The notes beneath the pieces are model-generated. The model made no database searches, had not been told where the DNA came from, and saw only the letters and a program-made list of their open reading frames with translations. 36,748 nt of DNA, taken from contig DBOC01000005.1 in the NCBI GenBank assembly GCA_002299895.1, forward strand, positions 1 to 36,748. The letters run 5' to 3'. The stretch's first letter is position 1. Each line of letters starts with the position of its first letter. This document shows, one piece after another, positions 7,123 through 16,218 of this stretch. This DNA comes from Sphingomonadales bacterium UBA656. Lineage in GTDB: Bacteria > Pseudomonadota > Alphaproteobacteria > Sphingomonadales > Sphingomonadaceae. The position numbers and the translations under genes were made by a program.

Positions 7123-8886
7123 CTAATATTGCGCGATTACCGACAGAAATTCTTCGCCATAGGCCTCCAGCTTGCGAGTGCCGACACCGCTGATCCGGCC
7201 CAAGGCACGAATATCGGTTGGCTTGGTCAGAGCCATTTCGCGCAAGGTCGCGTCGTGGAAAATGACGTAAGGCGGCACGCCCACATTTTCGGCAAGCGTG
7301 CGGCGTTTGGCGCGCAAAGCTTCAAACAAAGGATTGCCAATGGGGTTTTCGGGGCGGCCGCCGCGGCGTGCGTTGCCCGGTTTGGCCAGAGCGATCTCAA
7401 CCTTTTGCTCGCCGCGCATAATCGCCCGGGCATCACCGCCAAGTTTCAGGCCACCATGTTCGTTGGCGACCAACGCGCCGCGTGCTTGCAAGGCACGGGA
7501 CAAGGGCTTCAGCATCGCCGCTTCAGATCGATCCACAATGCCAAACACCGAAAGCTGGTCATGCTCGAACTGCGTAATCCGCTCGTCCTGTTGTCCTGTC
7601 AGGACCTTTTCCAAATGCCCCATGCCGAACCTTTGACCCGTCCGGTAAGCGGCGGAGAGCAATTTGCGGGACAACTCGGTCGCGTCGTGCACATCGGGAG
7701 CGTGCATGCAATTGTCGCAATTGCCGCAGGTTTCAGACGGGCTTTCGCCAAAATGGCGCAGCAGTACCGCGCGGCGGCATCCGGGGGTTTCCACCAAATG
7801 CGATAATGCGGCTACGCGCGCCAATTCCGCTTCACGCCTTTCAGGTGCAAGCTCGCTTAAGCGCCCACGCGCGCGGGTGAAATCGCCTGCTGACCATAGC
7901 ATATGCGCAACCGCTGGATCGCCATCGCGCCCCGCCCGCCCGCTTTCTTGGTAATAAGCTTCGATGGATTTCGGCAGGCCGGCATGCACGACAAAGCGAA
8001 CATCAGGCTTGTCGATGCCCATGCCGAAGGCGACCGTTGCGACCATGACCATATCTTCGGAGGACACAAATTCGGCCTGCGCCCGCGCCCGCGTCTGCGG
8101 CTCCATACCTGCATGATAATATAACACCCTACGGCCCGTCTCGGCGATCTGGGCGGCGATTTTTTCGGTGCGGTCGCGCGTTTGGGCATAGACAATGCCT
8201 GCGCCCGGCAATCCCTTTACCAATGACGCGATGCCGCTGTTCGCGCCGGCTTCGGCGATGTAGCGGATGTTGGGGCGGTCGAAACCAGCCACCATGATGC
8301 CATCTTTGGCTATGCCCAATTGCTCGGCAATATCATCGCGCGTGTGGGTGTCGGCAGTGGCGGTTAGTGCAAGGCGCGGCACATGCGCAAAGTCATCCAG
8401 CAATGGCCGCAACAAACGATAATCGGGCCGGAAATCATGGCCCCATTCGGACACACAATGCGCCTCATCTATCGCAAAGAGTGCTATCTTTGTCTCGCGC
8501 AATAGATTGCGGAATTCTTGGCCCGATGCCCGCTCTGGTGCGACATATAATAGGTCCAGTTCGCCCGCGCGGAATCGTGAAATGGTTTCGGCGCGATTGT
8601 CGTCTGCGGAAGTCAGTGTTGCGGCGCGAATGCCCACGGCATCGGCGGCGCGCATCTGATCATGCATTAACGCAATCAACGGCGAGATGACGATGCAGGT
8701 GCCGTCCATGATCACGGCGGGCAATTGATAGCATAATGATTTGCCGGCGCCCGTCGGCATGATCGCAAGCGTCCGCTGCCCCGCGAGCACGCGGGTAACC
8801 ACTTGTTCCTGTTGCCCGCGAAAGCCTGCAAAGCCGAACAAGCGGTGTAAAACATCGGATGGCGTGGGAGGAGCGACGGAGGCCAT
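7123..8886 (-). CDS. recQ: ATP-dependent DNA helicase RecQ
   Basis: A 3'-to-5' DNA helicase of 587 residues used in recombination and fork repair. Walker A is PTGAGKS (44-50), the Walker B box is DEAH (140-143), and helicase motif VI carries the QESGRAGRDG arginine finger. The RecQ-C-terminal zinc site is visible as CRRAVLLRHF followed by CGNCDNC. An HRDC domain closes the protein (FEALRAKRRTLAENV). The frame extends upstream to a GTG at 8946, but those 20 residues are not conserved RecQ sequence. ATG 8886 is preceded by an AGGG and starts near the conserved region. It lies 81 bases after the ABC exporter gene and may be co-transcribed. Confidence 0.95.
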   Translation of the reverse strand: MASVAPPTPSDVLHRLFGFAGFRGQQEQVVTRVLAGQRTLAIMPTGAGKSLCYQLPAVIMDGTCIVISPLIALMHDQMRAADAVGIRAATLTSADDNRAETISRFRAGELDLLYVAPERASGQEFRNLLRETKIALFAIDEAHCVSEWGHDFRPDYRLLRPLLDDFAHVPRLALTATADTHTRDDIAEQLGIAKDGIMVAGFDRPNIRYIAEAGANSGIASLVKGLPGAGIVYAQTRDRTEKIAAQIAETGRRVLYYHAGMEPQTRARAQAEFVSSEDMVMVATVAFGMGIDKPDVRFVVHAGLPKSIEAYYQESGRAGRDGDPAVAHMLWSAGDFTRARGRLSELAPERREAELARVAALSHLVETPGCRRAVLLRHFGESPSETCGNCDNCMHAPDVHDATELSRKLLSAAYRTGQRFGMGHLEKVLTGQQDERITQFEHDQLSVFGIVDRSEAAMLKPLSRALQARGALVANEHGGLKLGGDARAIMRGEQKVEIALAKPGNARRGGRPENPIGNPLFEALRAKRRTLAENVGVPPYVIFHDATLREMALTKPTDIRALGRISGVGTRKLEAYGEEFLSVIAQY

Positions 8887-8967
8887 GGCCCGCCCTAGCG
8901 TGACCCAAGTGCCAATGACAGGGTCCACATGCGTTTGATTCAACACGCTTGTGGATAGCGCGTGATT

Positions 8968-10779
8968 TTACGCGGCGGGAAGGACCGCTTCCTCAGCTTC
9001 GCTTTGCTGGCGTGCCCACATGTCTGCATAAAGGCCATTTTTGCGGAGCAGTTGCAGATGCGTGCCCTTCTCCGCCACGCGGCCCGCCTCCAACACAATA
9101 ATCTGGTCCGCGTTCACCACTGTCGACAAACGATGCGCGATGATGATGGTGGTGCGGCGTTCGGAAATGCGCTCGAGCGTGGCCTGAATTTCCGACTCTG
9201 TACGGCTGTCCAAGGCGCTTGTCGCTTCGTCCAAGATCAGTACAGGCGGATTTTTCAGCAAAGTACGGGCAATCGCCACGCGCTGCTTTTCGCCACCGGA
9301 TAATTTCAGCCCGCGCTCGCCAACCTTGGCCGCATATTGGTCGGGCAGCGACTCAATGAAATCGTGGATAGATGCCCCGCGCGCCGCCTCTTCGATTTCT
9401 GCTTGATTGGCGCCTTCGCGGCCATAGCCGATATTGTAGCCTATGCTGTCGTTGAACAGCACCGTATCTTGCGGGACGATACCGATGGAGCTGCGCAGGC
9501 TGGATTGCGTGACATCCCGCAGTTCTTGTCCATCTATGGTGATCCGTCCGCCTGTAATGTCGTAAAAACGATAGAGCAGCCGCGCGATGGTCGACTTGCC
9601 TGCGCCCGATGGGCCAACAACCGCCAGCGTCTGGCCGGGTTTGATTTCGAAACTGACGCCATTCAGTATCTGGCGCTCGGCGTCATACGCGAAATGTACA
9701 TCTTCAAACACCACAGCGCCGCCCCGGACCGCAAGCGCAGGCGCATTTGGTTTGTCGGTGATTTCGGCGGGCGTGTCGATGAGATCAAACATTGCAGCCA
9801 TGTCAGTCAAGCCCTGGCGTATGGTGCGATAGACCATGCCCAACATGTCCAATGGCCGGAAAAGCTGCGCCAACAAGGTATTCACCGTGACCACGTCGCC
9901 TGTGGTAAACTGCCCGCGTGACCAGCCCCAAACGACATAGCCCATGGCGCCAGCCATCATTAAATTGGTAATCAACGACTGCCCAATGTTTAGCGCGGCG
10001 AGCGAGTTTTCCGATTTGACCGCGGCATTGGCATAATGACGCACAACCTCCGCATAACGACGCGTTTCGCGCTTCTCTGCGTTGAAATATTTGACCGTTT
10101 CATAATTTAGTAAGCTGTCGACGGACTTGGCCACGGTTTGCGTGTCGAGTTCGTTCATTTCCTCGCGCAATTTGTTGCGCCAGTTGGTGATTAGGGTGGT
10201 GTAGACAATGTAGCTGATGACCATGATCAGCGTGGCAATGACCATGCCCCAGCCAAAGGAAACCTTGAAATAAACCGAGACTAAAAACAGCTCTAACAAA
10301 GTAGGGGCGATGTTGAACAACAGGAAATAGAGCATGATGTCGATGCTCTTGGTGCCGCGTTCAATCACCTTTGTAACGGCGCCGGTGCGGCGGTTCATGT
10401 GGAACCGCATCGACAAATTGTGTAAATGGCTGAAGACATTTTCGGCCAGTCGCCGCGTCGCTTCTTGACCGACGCGTTCGAACACCACGTTGCGTAAATT
10501 GTCGAACAATACCCCGCCAAAACGTGCGCCGGCATAAGCGGCGACCAATGCAACGGCGATGGCGACGCCGTCTTGCATGCCGGGGACCATGCGGTCGATA
10601 GCCTGACCATAAAGCCATGCCATGCTGAGTTGGATAAGTTTGGAAACAACCACCAGCAATAGCGCGAAGACAATGCGGACCCGCAAGCCCGCTTCGTTCT
10701 TTGGCCATAAATAAGGCAAAAATCGCCGCATGACGGCGAAATCTGGCTTGGCATCGTTGGTGGGGGCTAATGGTGGCAC
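8968..10779 (-). CDS. ABC exporter of the ATM1/HMT1 type (fused permease and ATPase)
   Basis: A half-transporter of 603 residues: an N-terminal six-helix membrane domain (about 30-340) and a C-terminal ATPase domain. Walker A is GPSGAGKST near residue 388, the signature is LSGGEKQR, and Walker B plus D-loop is LILDEATSALD. The start of the membrane domain (RRFLPYLWP) and the sequence around VNTLLAQLFRPLDMLG match the ATM1/ABCB7 group. This group exports glutathione-linked sulfur species or metal-glutathione conjugates and supports Fe-S homeostasis and metal tolerance. The GTG at 10779 is used as start; an internal ATG 16 codons later is possible. It would work as a homodimer in the inner membrane. 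Confidence 0.92.
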   Translation of the reverse strand: MPPLAPTNDAKPDFAVMRRFLPYLWPKNEAGLRVRIVFALLLVVVSKLIQLSMAWLYGQAIDRMVPGMQDGVAIAVALVAAYAGARFGGVLFDNLRNVVFERVGQEATRRLAENVFSHLHNLSMRFHMNRRTGAVTKVIERGTKSIDIMLYFLLFNIAPTLLELFLVSVYFKVSFGWGMVIATLIMVISYIVYTTLITNWRNKLREEMNELDTQTVAKSVDSLLNYETVKYFNAEKRETRRYAEVVRHYANAAVKSENSLAALNIGQSLITNLMMAGAMGYVVWGWSRGQFTTGDVVTVNTLLAQLFRPLDMLGMVYRTIRQGLTDMAAMFDLIDTPAEITDKPNAPALAVRGGAVVFEDVHFAYDAERQILNGVSFEIKPGQTLAVVGPSGAGKSTIARLLYRFYDITGGRITIDGQELRDVTQSSLRSSIGIVPQDTVLFNDSIGYNIGYGREGANQAEIEEAARGASIHDFIESLPDQYAAKVGERGLKLSGGEKQRVAIARTLLKNPPVLILDEATSALDSRTESEIQATLERISERRTTIIIAHRLSTVVNADQIIVLEAGRVAEKGTHLQLLRKNGLYADMWARQQSEAEEAVLPAA

Positions 10780-10820
10780 AGCGGTCGTATAGTTATTTTA
10801 GCGCAAAGCACAAAGGCCCA

Positions 10821-11132
10821 TCACGCCTTGTTTGACAGCAACAGCCAACTCGCAACGCCGTTTATGGCAGTGTAAGCAGCATAAAGGAGTGTCACCGCCA
10901 AGGACCCTGCATCGGCCAACCACAGCGCGCCGATGAGCAAGGCCAGTTCAATGGCATAGCTTCCATAAGGGCCGAATTTGTCGCTGAAGTAACGTTTGGT
11001 TTCTTCAACAAAGCGGTGACCAGATTCCGCCACCGCTTTGTGCATATAAAAATTGGCAACCCCCAATATAAAGCAGACGGTTAGCAACATAGGGTTGGGA
11101 TCACGGCCCTTCGCGGATACCGCGCGCTTCAT
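10821..11132 (-). CDS. small hypothetical membrane protein
   Basis: A 103-residue protein with no family I can name. It has three hydrophobic segments (about 15-30, 60-76 and 80-98), with a soluble stretch containing HRFVEETKRYFSDKFG between the first two. The ATG at 11132 has a GGAG ribosome site five bases upstream but overlaps the AI-2E transporter gene by 32 bases. An alternative ATG at 11090 would remove the overlap and leave 89 residues. It is last in the pyrE-to-transporter run; no function is suggested. Confidence 0.7.
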   Translation of the reverse strand: MKRAVSAKGRDPNPMLLTVCFILGVANFYMHKAVAESGHRFVEETKRYFSDKFGPYGSYAIELALLIGALWLADAGSLAVTLLYAAYTAINGVASWLLLSNKA

Positions 11133-12225
11133 TGCGCTCCGATTGCCGTTCCAGTGCGACCTTGATCATGGCGATGATGGGGTCGGCCAGTGCTAGCCCC
11201 AAGATGCCGAACAACGCACCGAAGAGAATTTGCGCGCCCAGCACCAAAGCAGGGGCCAAATCGACCGCGCGCTTTGCGACCATCGGGACGATCAAATATC
11301 CGTCCACCATCTGCACGACGAAATAAACGAAAATGGCGTAGAGCCCGACATCAACTCCGGCAGAAAATCCAACGAGGATGATCAGCGCGCCAGACACAAT
11401 CGCACCGATATTTGGCAAGAAAGCAAGGAGGCCCGTGAGGACGCCCAGCAACGCCGCCATTGGCACGCCACCAAGGCTGAGCAACACCCATGTGCCCACG
11501 CCTTCAACCGCCATGCCCAGCAGGCGACCCGCCATTAGGCGGCGCAGGACACTACCTATTTTTTCGGCGGTCCCATAAAAATGCGTACGTTCTGCCAATG
11601 GTAACATCCATGCGACGCCGCGTTCATACATACGGGGTTCGGCGGCAATAAAGATGCCGAGAACAAGCATCATGGCAAGGTTCGTAACCGTGCCTACAAC
11701 CGACGTTACCGCCTCCGTGACGCGGCCCACAGAGTTTAAAATTTGCGAGCCGAGTCCTTTGACGTCCTCTGCGGAAATATTGAAACCAGCCGCCTCAATC
11801 CGGTTGCCGATTGATTCGACCTGCGTTTCGACAATGGCTTGCAGACTTGCGGCCTGCGCCGCCAATTCGGACCCTGTGAAAACAAAGGTCCAATACATAA
11901 ACCCAAAGACGGCGAGCACGACCATGGTCAGGCGGAAGCCACGTGGGATAGGCAATATGCGGCCAAGTAACCGCGCGCCGCCGTCGAACATAGCGGCAAG
12001 AACGATGCCGCCAATGATGAGCAGAATGGGCTGCGCAAGCCAAATGAAGGCCGCAACCAAGCTGGCCATGCCAATCCACACCGCCGCGCGCTTTACCTCG
12101 GACCGAATGAGCGGGTCGTAAAGCTCGGTTGGGCCTACCTCTTCGCGAAAGCTCTCATGCGCCTGCGCTGGCTTTTTCCGCGTCCGGCGCGGTTTGCTTG
12201 GCGCAAGAGGCGGGGCGTCACTCAC
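11101..12225 (-). CDS. AI-2E (PerM/TqsA) family transporter
   Basis: An integral membrane protein of 374 residues with about eight helices. A basic N-terminal cytoplasmic tail (PSKPRRTRKKP) is followed by paired helices, a periplasmic amphipathic stretch and a conserved C-terminal membrane core containing LLAFLPNIGAIVSG and QMVDGYLIVPMV. The family includes TqsA, PerM and sodium-proton antiporter-like members, so the substrate is unclear. The frame is open to 12390, but the likely start is GTG at 12225. It overlaps the lepB stop by eight bases, and an AAAAGG ribosome site lies nine bases upstream. In many alphaproteobacteria rnc and era follow lepB; here this transporter takes that place. Confidence 0.85.
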   Translation of the reverse strand: MSDAPPLAPSKPRRTRKKPAQAHESFREEVGPTELYDPLIRSEVKRAAVWIGMASLVAAFIWLAQPILLIIGGIVLAAMFDGGARLLGRILPIPRGFRLTMVVLAVFGFMYWTFVFTGSELAAQAASLQAIVETQVESIGNRIEAAGFNISAEDVKGLGSQILNSVGRVTEAVTSVVGTVTNLAMMLVLGIFIAAEPRMYERGVAWMLPLAERTHFYGTAEKIGSVLRRLMAGRLLGMAVEGVGTWVLLSLGGVPMAALLGVLTGLLAFLPNIGAIVSGALIILVGFSAGVDVGLYAIFVYFVVQMVDGYLIVPMVAKRAVDLAPALVLGAQILFGALFGILGLALADPIIAMIKVALERQSERNEARGIREGP

Positions 12226-13162
12226 CTTGACTGACCTTTTTAGGCCGCAAGCTGTCGCCAGCGCGATCGCCGCGGAGGGAGCGGAACCAGCTGGCCGGAT
12301 TAAGGCCCGTGCTACCGTCGACGGAGAAAGTAATGATTTCGGCCCGGCCACCGATCCGATCCCATGAGACGGGACCACCAAGGCCGCCAAGCTCTGCCGC
12401 TACGCGGCTGTCGGAACTGTTGTCGCGGTTATCCCCCATCAGGAAAACATGACCGGCAGGGATTTTTACAGGCGCCATGTCGTCGGTATCGCGCTGACGC
12501 GCGTCGATGGTGTCATATTGCACCCCGTTCGGCAGCGTTTCGCGAATGATCGGCAAATGGCAACGCAGCACACCATCATCACCGCGTGTCAGAGCACCCG
12601 GAAAGTCATAGTCATTGCAGGGGTTGTTGGCATCGACAGGCAAGATCAGGTTCGGCTGGGCTTCCTGCTTCACAGGCTTTCCATTTAGGAAAATCTGGCC
12701 AGCGCGCAACGCGATGGTATCGCCGGGCAAGCCAATGACGCGCTTGATCCAATCCTGATTTCTGCCCTTGGGCGTCAAAATGACAATGTCGCCGCGCTCC
12801 GGCATTTTACCCCAGACGCGGGTATTGCTCTCCGGCAATGGCACGGCCAAGGCGTCTACCTCTTCGCGCAACACCAGCCAGCGGAATATCGCCACAGGAT
12901 TGGGTATCGTTGGCGACACATGGCTCCATCCATAAGGATATTTGCTCACGAATAGCCGGTCCCCCACCAGCAAGGTTGGCATCATCGAGATTGACGGAAT
13001 GTAAAATGGCTTCGCAATGAGGCTGTGGAAGGCCAGCACAGCAAGTAACAGCCAGAACATGCCTTTGAACTCGGTCCAAGCCGCCGAAACCCAGCCTTGC
13101 TTTTCCGATGCAGGGGGTGGCGGTGTTGCCTGGGTTTCATCGTCCTTGGTCAAACTGGTCAT
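12218..13162 (-). CDS. lepB: signal peptidase I
   Basis: The membrane protease that removes signal peptides from exported proteins, 314 residues. After an N-terminal cytoplasmic tail there is one transmembrane helix (about 35-50). Catalytic Ser59 lies in IPSISMMPTL and the general-base Lys140 in DWIKRVIGLPGD. The C-terminal GDNRDNSSDSR motif (box E) is intact. Its ATG at 13162 overlaps the acpS stop by four bases (ATGA). The frame is open to 13210, but the overlap and family N terminus support 13162. It is part of the pyrE-pdxJ-acpS-lepB run. Confidence 0.95.
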   Translation of the reverse strand: MTSLTKDDETQATPPPPASEKQGWVSAAWTEFKGMFWLLLAVLAFHSLIAKPFYIPSISMMPTLLVGDRLFVSKYPYGWSHVSPTIPNPVAIFRWLVLREEVDALAVPLPESNTRVWGKMPERGDIVILTPKGRNQDWIKRVIGLPGDTIALRAGQIFLNGKPVKQEAQPNLILPVDANNPCNDYDFPGALTRGDDGVLRCHLPIIRETLPNGVQYDTIDARQRDTDDMAPVKIPAGHVFLMGDNRDNSSDSRVAAELGGLGGPVSWDRIGGRAEIITFSVDGSTGLNPASWFRSLRGDRAGDSLRPKKVSQGE

Positions 13163-13569
13163 GCCTTTTGCGATCTCAACGCTTCTATAATGACAAATGC
13201 CTGCGCCCACGGGTGGTCATCCGTAAGCGTCAAATGAATATGGGCTTCATAGCCCGAAGGTATAATTGCGTCGAGCCGTGCTTTTGCGCCACCGGTAAGC
13301 GCCAGCGTCGGCGCACCTGAAGGCGCATTGACGACGCCAATGTCCTTCATAAACACGCCATGTTTGAAACCGGTTCCTACCGCCTTTGAAAAGGCCTCTT
13401 TGGCGGCAAAGCGTTTCGCATAGGTTCCCGCTTTGGTAAATGGACGCTTCGCGGCCTTGGCGCGTTCCACATCGGTGAAAACACGATTTTCAAATCGCGC
13501 GCCAAAGCGTTCAATCGATTTTGCGATGCGCTCTATATTACACAGGTCGGAACCAAGGCCGATGATCAT
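13159..13569 (-). CDS. acpS: holo-[acyl-carrier-protein] synthase
   Basis: A protein of 136 residues that transfers 4'-phosphopantetheine from CoA to the serine of acyl carrier protein, needed for fatty acid synthesis. Magnesium-binding Asp8 is in GLGSDLCNIERI and Glu58 in RFAAKEAFSKAVG. GAPTLALTG and EAHIHLTLTDD are typical of the C-terminal half. Full length for a homotrimeric AcpS. It overlaps pdxJ upstream (ATGA at 13566-13569) and lepB downstream (ATGA at 13159-13162). The placement beside pdxJ is standard in proteobacteria. Confidence 0.95.
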   Translation of the reverse strand: MIIGLGSDLCNIERIAKSIERFGARFENRVFTDVERAKAAKRPFTKAGTYAKRFAAKEAFSKAVGTGFKHGVFMKDIGVVNAPSGAPTLALTGGAKARLDAIIPSGYEAHIHLTLTDDHPWAQAFVIIEALRSQKA

Positions 13570-14309
13570 CGGGCAAGGTCCATAAGGGTGCGCATTTTAC
13601 GCACGCTTTCCTCCAAACCAATGAAAATGGCCTCACCGATAAGATAATGTCCGATATTCAGTTCGGCAAATTGCGGAATGGCGGCAATGGGCTGAACATT
13701 GTCAAAAGTAAGTCCATGACCCGCATGGGGCTCGATCCCATTCTTTGCCGCGAGTGCCGCGGCATCGGCAATCCGGCGTAGCTCCATTTCGCGCGCCTCG
13801 CCTTGTGCATGCGCATATTTGCCCGTGTGAAACTCCACAATAGGTGCGCGCAAACGGACTGCAGCTTCGATTTGGCGCGCGTCTGGCTCAATGAATAGGC
13901 TGACGCGGATTCCTGCGTCTGTGAGCCGGTTCACGATGGGTGCAAGGAGATTATGTTGCCCCGCCGCGTCCAACCCGCCCTCGGTCGTCCGCTCCTCGCG
14001 CCGTTCAGGGACGATGCACGCAGCATGCGGCTTATGCCGTAAAGCAATTTCGAGCATCTCATCGGTCGCGGCCATTTCAAGGTTCAGCGGTAAATGGGTG
14101 GCGGCCATGATACGCTCGATATCCGCATCGCGAATATGACGCCGGTCCTCCCGCAAATGTGCCGTAATGCCATCACCGCCGACCGATGCCACGATTTGCG
14201 CCGCACGGACGGGGTCTGGATGATCGCCGCCGCGCGCATTGCGAATGGTCGCGACATGGTCAATGTTCACGCCCAAGCGCAAGCGCGGCGCCATGGGCGC
14301 GTTTGTCAT
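13566..14309 (-). CDS. pdxJ: pyridoxine 5'-phosphate synthase
   Basis: The enzyme that condenses 1-deoxy-D-xylulose 5-phosphate with 3-amino-2-oxopropyl phosphate to make pyridoxine 5'-phosphate in the DXP-dependent vitamin B6 route; 247 residues, a TIM barrel. Diagnostic sequence is LGVNIDHVATIRNARGG at the N terminus and the EPHAGHGLTFDNV phosphate-binding region near the C terminus. The ATG at 14309 overlaps the pyrE stop (ATGA), and its own stop overlaps acpS. The product is the precursor of the PLP used by ThrC nearby, though the two genes are not in one operon. Confidence 0.96.
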   Translation of the reverse strand: MTNAPMAPRLRLGVNIDHVATIRNARGGDHPDPVRAAQIVASVGGDGITAHLREDRRHIRDADIERIMAATHLPLNLEMAATDEMLEIALRHKPHAACIVPERREERTTEGGLDAAGQHNLLAPIVNRLTDAGIRVSLFIEPDARQIEAAVRLRAPIVEFHTGKYAHAQGEAREMELRRIADAAALAAKNGIEPHAGHGLTFDNVQPIAAIPQFAELNIGHYLIGEAIFIGLEESVRKMRTLMDLAR

Positions 14310-14887
14310 AGCTTCCGGCTACCCGGCTTTACCGCTTCGGTTGCGGCAAGCTCAGGGGGCAGTTCATCGGATGCGTAGGTTGGAAAGTTCAGCTGGATCA
14401 GCGGGTAAAATGGTACGCCGAGGTCAACGGTTCCTGCTGAACGATCCACCACCGCCGCCGCGGCGATAACAACGCCGCCCGCCGCTTCGATCGCGGCTAT
14501 CGCTTCGCGTGATGACAGGCCAGTGGTTACAACATCCTCAACCATAAGGACTTTTGTGCCTGGTGTGAGTGCAAACCCCCGGCGCAAGCCAAAAACACCT
14601 TCGGGACGCTCCACAAACATGGCATCGACGCCAAGCACCCGCCCCATTTCATGGCCGATGATGATCCCGCCCATAGCGGGCGAAATGACCGCCTGAATCT
14701 CGGCGCGCAGCTCGCGCGGCATTTTTTGGTTCATCGCCAGCGCAATGCGCCCCGCACGTTCGGGGTTCATCAGCATGCGGGCGCATTGTAGATAATAGGC
14801 ACTATGCCGGCCAGACGATAATAAGAAATGCCCTTCAAGCAGCGCGTCGACGCTACGGAATTCAGACAGTATTTCATCTTCAGTCAT
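14306..14887 (-). CDS. pyrE: orotate phosphoribosyltransferase
   Basis: A 193-residue type I phosphoribosyltransferase that joins orotate and PRPP to give orotidine 5'-phosphate in UMP synthesis. The PRPP-binding motif is VLMVEDVVTTG (113-123). The flexible-loop region follows FVERPEG, and GRHSAYYLQC marks the N-terminal hood of the longer alphaproteobacterial form. The frame is open to 14977, but ATG 14887 gives the family N terminus MTEDEILSEF. Its ribosome site is weak (AAGGAAAA about 13 bases upstream). It heads the overlapping pyrE-pdxJ-acpS-lepB-transporter unit and is divergent from ctaC. Confidence 0.94.
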   Translation of the reverse strand: MTEDEILSEFRSVDALLEGHFLLSSGRHSAYYLQCARMLMNPERAGRIALAMNQKMPRELRAEIQAVISPAMGGIIIGHEMGRVLGVDAMFVERPEGVFGLRRGFALTPGTKVLMVEDVVTTGLSSREAIAAIEAAGGVVIAAAAVVDRSAGTVDLGVPFYPLIQLNFPTYASDELPPELAATEAVKPGSRKL

Positions 14888-14973
14888 GATGGGGAGAATT
14901 TTCCTTGCTGGCCAATGTTGTCTTTTGCATGTCCGGTTTAACGGATTGCAACGCAAATAGGTAGAAGAGTGGT

Positions 14974-14985
14974 GCATTTAAATGC
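14974..14985. promoter_or_regulatory. 12-bp AT-rich palindrome in the pyrE-ctaC divergent region
   Basis: GCATTTAAATGC is a perfect palindrome, followed by an A/T-rich stretch to 14999. It lies about 90 bases upstream of pyrE and 130 upstream of ctaC, where a regulator of either operon could bind. No known consensus is recognised. The remainder of the 228-base gap holds the candidate ctaC promoter. Confidence 0.3.
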
Positions 14986-15006
14986 TAAAAATTTTAAATC
15001 GACCGC

Positions 15007-15035
15007 TTGAGGGTTCAGGATAGCGCGACTATAGG
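15007..15035 (+). promoter_or_regulatory. candidate sigma-70-type promoter of the cytochrome oxidase operon
   Basis: TTGAGG (15007-15012) and TATAGG (15030-15035) are separated by exactly 17 bases, a good match to -35 and -10 spacing, and would start transcription about 75 bases before ctaC. The -10 box lies inside a small inverted repeat (GCGAC at 15025-15029 and GTCGC at 15035-15039), which could be an operator. Found by eye. Confidence 0.4.
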
Positions 15036-15115
15036 TCGCCCAAGTCCGGCCACCCACGGGTGAACCAGACATGCGCAAAGTTCCTGCGCCGCACCAAGGA
15101 TACGGGGCCAAGTAG

Positions 15116-16204
15116 ATGAATATGTTGAAGAAATTACTGGTTGTCTTCGCTGCAATGACCATGCCGTCATTGGTGATGGCGCAGCCAGCGAATCCTGCGC
15201 CAGCGCCATTGACGAAAGAAGTGGCTGCGCCAGTTGTTGCAACACCTGCTGCGGCACCGACCGCTGCGCCAGCCGCTGACGCGGCCGCGCCAGCTGAAGC
15301 GGCGCCGAAATCCATGGACGGGTCGTTGCCCGGCTACACGCCAATGCGCCCTAATTATGAAGACAGCGTTGGCATGCCAAAGGCGAAGGAAATTGATTTT
15401 CAGGAACAATTCTCCGCAAACGGCCAATATGCAAAATGGATCAACAACGCGATCCTGTTGCCCATCATTACCATCATCTCCTTGTTTGTTCTTGGTCTCT
15501 TGCTTTGGGTGATCGTGCGTTTCAACCGCCGCGCCAATCCAGTCCCATCAAAGACAACCCACAACACCTTTATCGAAGTTGTGTGGACCCTTGTCCCTGT
15601 GCTCATCCTCTTGGGCATCGCTTACCCGTCGCTCGATTTGTTGGCGAAGCAGTTTAAGCCAGCGCCAGCGGAGGCTGTGACCATTAAGGCAACCGGCTAT
15701 CAGTGGTATTGGGGTTATACCTATCCCGACCATGGCGGCTTCGAAGTTATATCGAACATGCTGAAAGAAGAAGGCGATGTCGCCAAGGGCGAGCGTTTCC
15801 GGACTGAAAATGACGGGCCTAAACTCATGGCAGTCGACAATCGCATGGTCGTGCCTGCGGGCGTGCCTTTGCGTATTCAGACTACTGCGGCGGACGTTAT
15901 TCACGCATTTGCCATTCCTTCGCTTTGGTTCAAGCTTGATGCGGTGCCTGGTCGTTTGAATGAGAAATCGGTGACGATTACCAAGCCCGGCGTTTATTTC
16001 GGCCAATGTTCCGAACTATGCGGCGCGCGCCATGCGTTTATGCCGCTGGTTGTGGAGGCACTACCGCCCGCGCAATTTGCGGCTTGGGTGAAGGCGCAGG
16101 GCGGCACAATGCCCGGCGAAGCAAAGCCTGCACCTGCGGCGCCTGCTGCAACCGCGACCCCAACTGAAACCGTTGCTGCACCCGCAGTAGCTCCGACCAA
16201 TTAA
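15116..16204 (+). CDS. ctaC: cytochrome c oxidase subunit II
   Basis: The subunit that accepts electrons from cytochrome c through the binuclear CuA centre; 362 residues. A signal peptide (about 1-22) is followed by a long Ala/Pro-rich periplasmic linker (24-66), two transmembrane helices (about 110-134 and 151-175) and a cupredoxin domain. The aromatic patch YQWYW is at 195-199. The CuA ligands are all present: His263, Cys298, Glu300, Cys302, His306 and Met309. The C-terminal 30 residues are again Ala/Pro-rich. First gene of the aa3 oxidase operon; its ribosome site is modest (GGGG about nine bases upstream). ctaD starts 15 bases after it. Confidence 0.96.
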   Translation: MNMLKKLLVVFAAMTMPSLVMAQPANPAPAPLTKEVAAPVVATPAAAPTAAPAADAAAPAEAAPKSMDGSLPGYTPMRPNYEDSVGMPKAKEIDFQEQFSANGQYAKWINNAILLPIITIISLFVLGLLLWVIVRFNRRANPVPSKTTHNTFIEVVWTLVPVLILLGIAYPSLDLLAKQFKPAPAEAVTIKATGYQWYWGYTYPDHGGFEVISNMLKEEGDVAKGERFRTENDGPKLMAVDNRMVVPAGVPLRIQTTAADVIHAFAIPSLWFKLDAVPGRLNEKSVTITKPGVYFGQCSELCGARHAFMPLVVEALPPAQFAAWVKAQGGTMPGEAKPAPAAPAATATPTETVAAPAVAPTN

Positions 16205-16218
16205 GAAGGCCTAGACGG

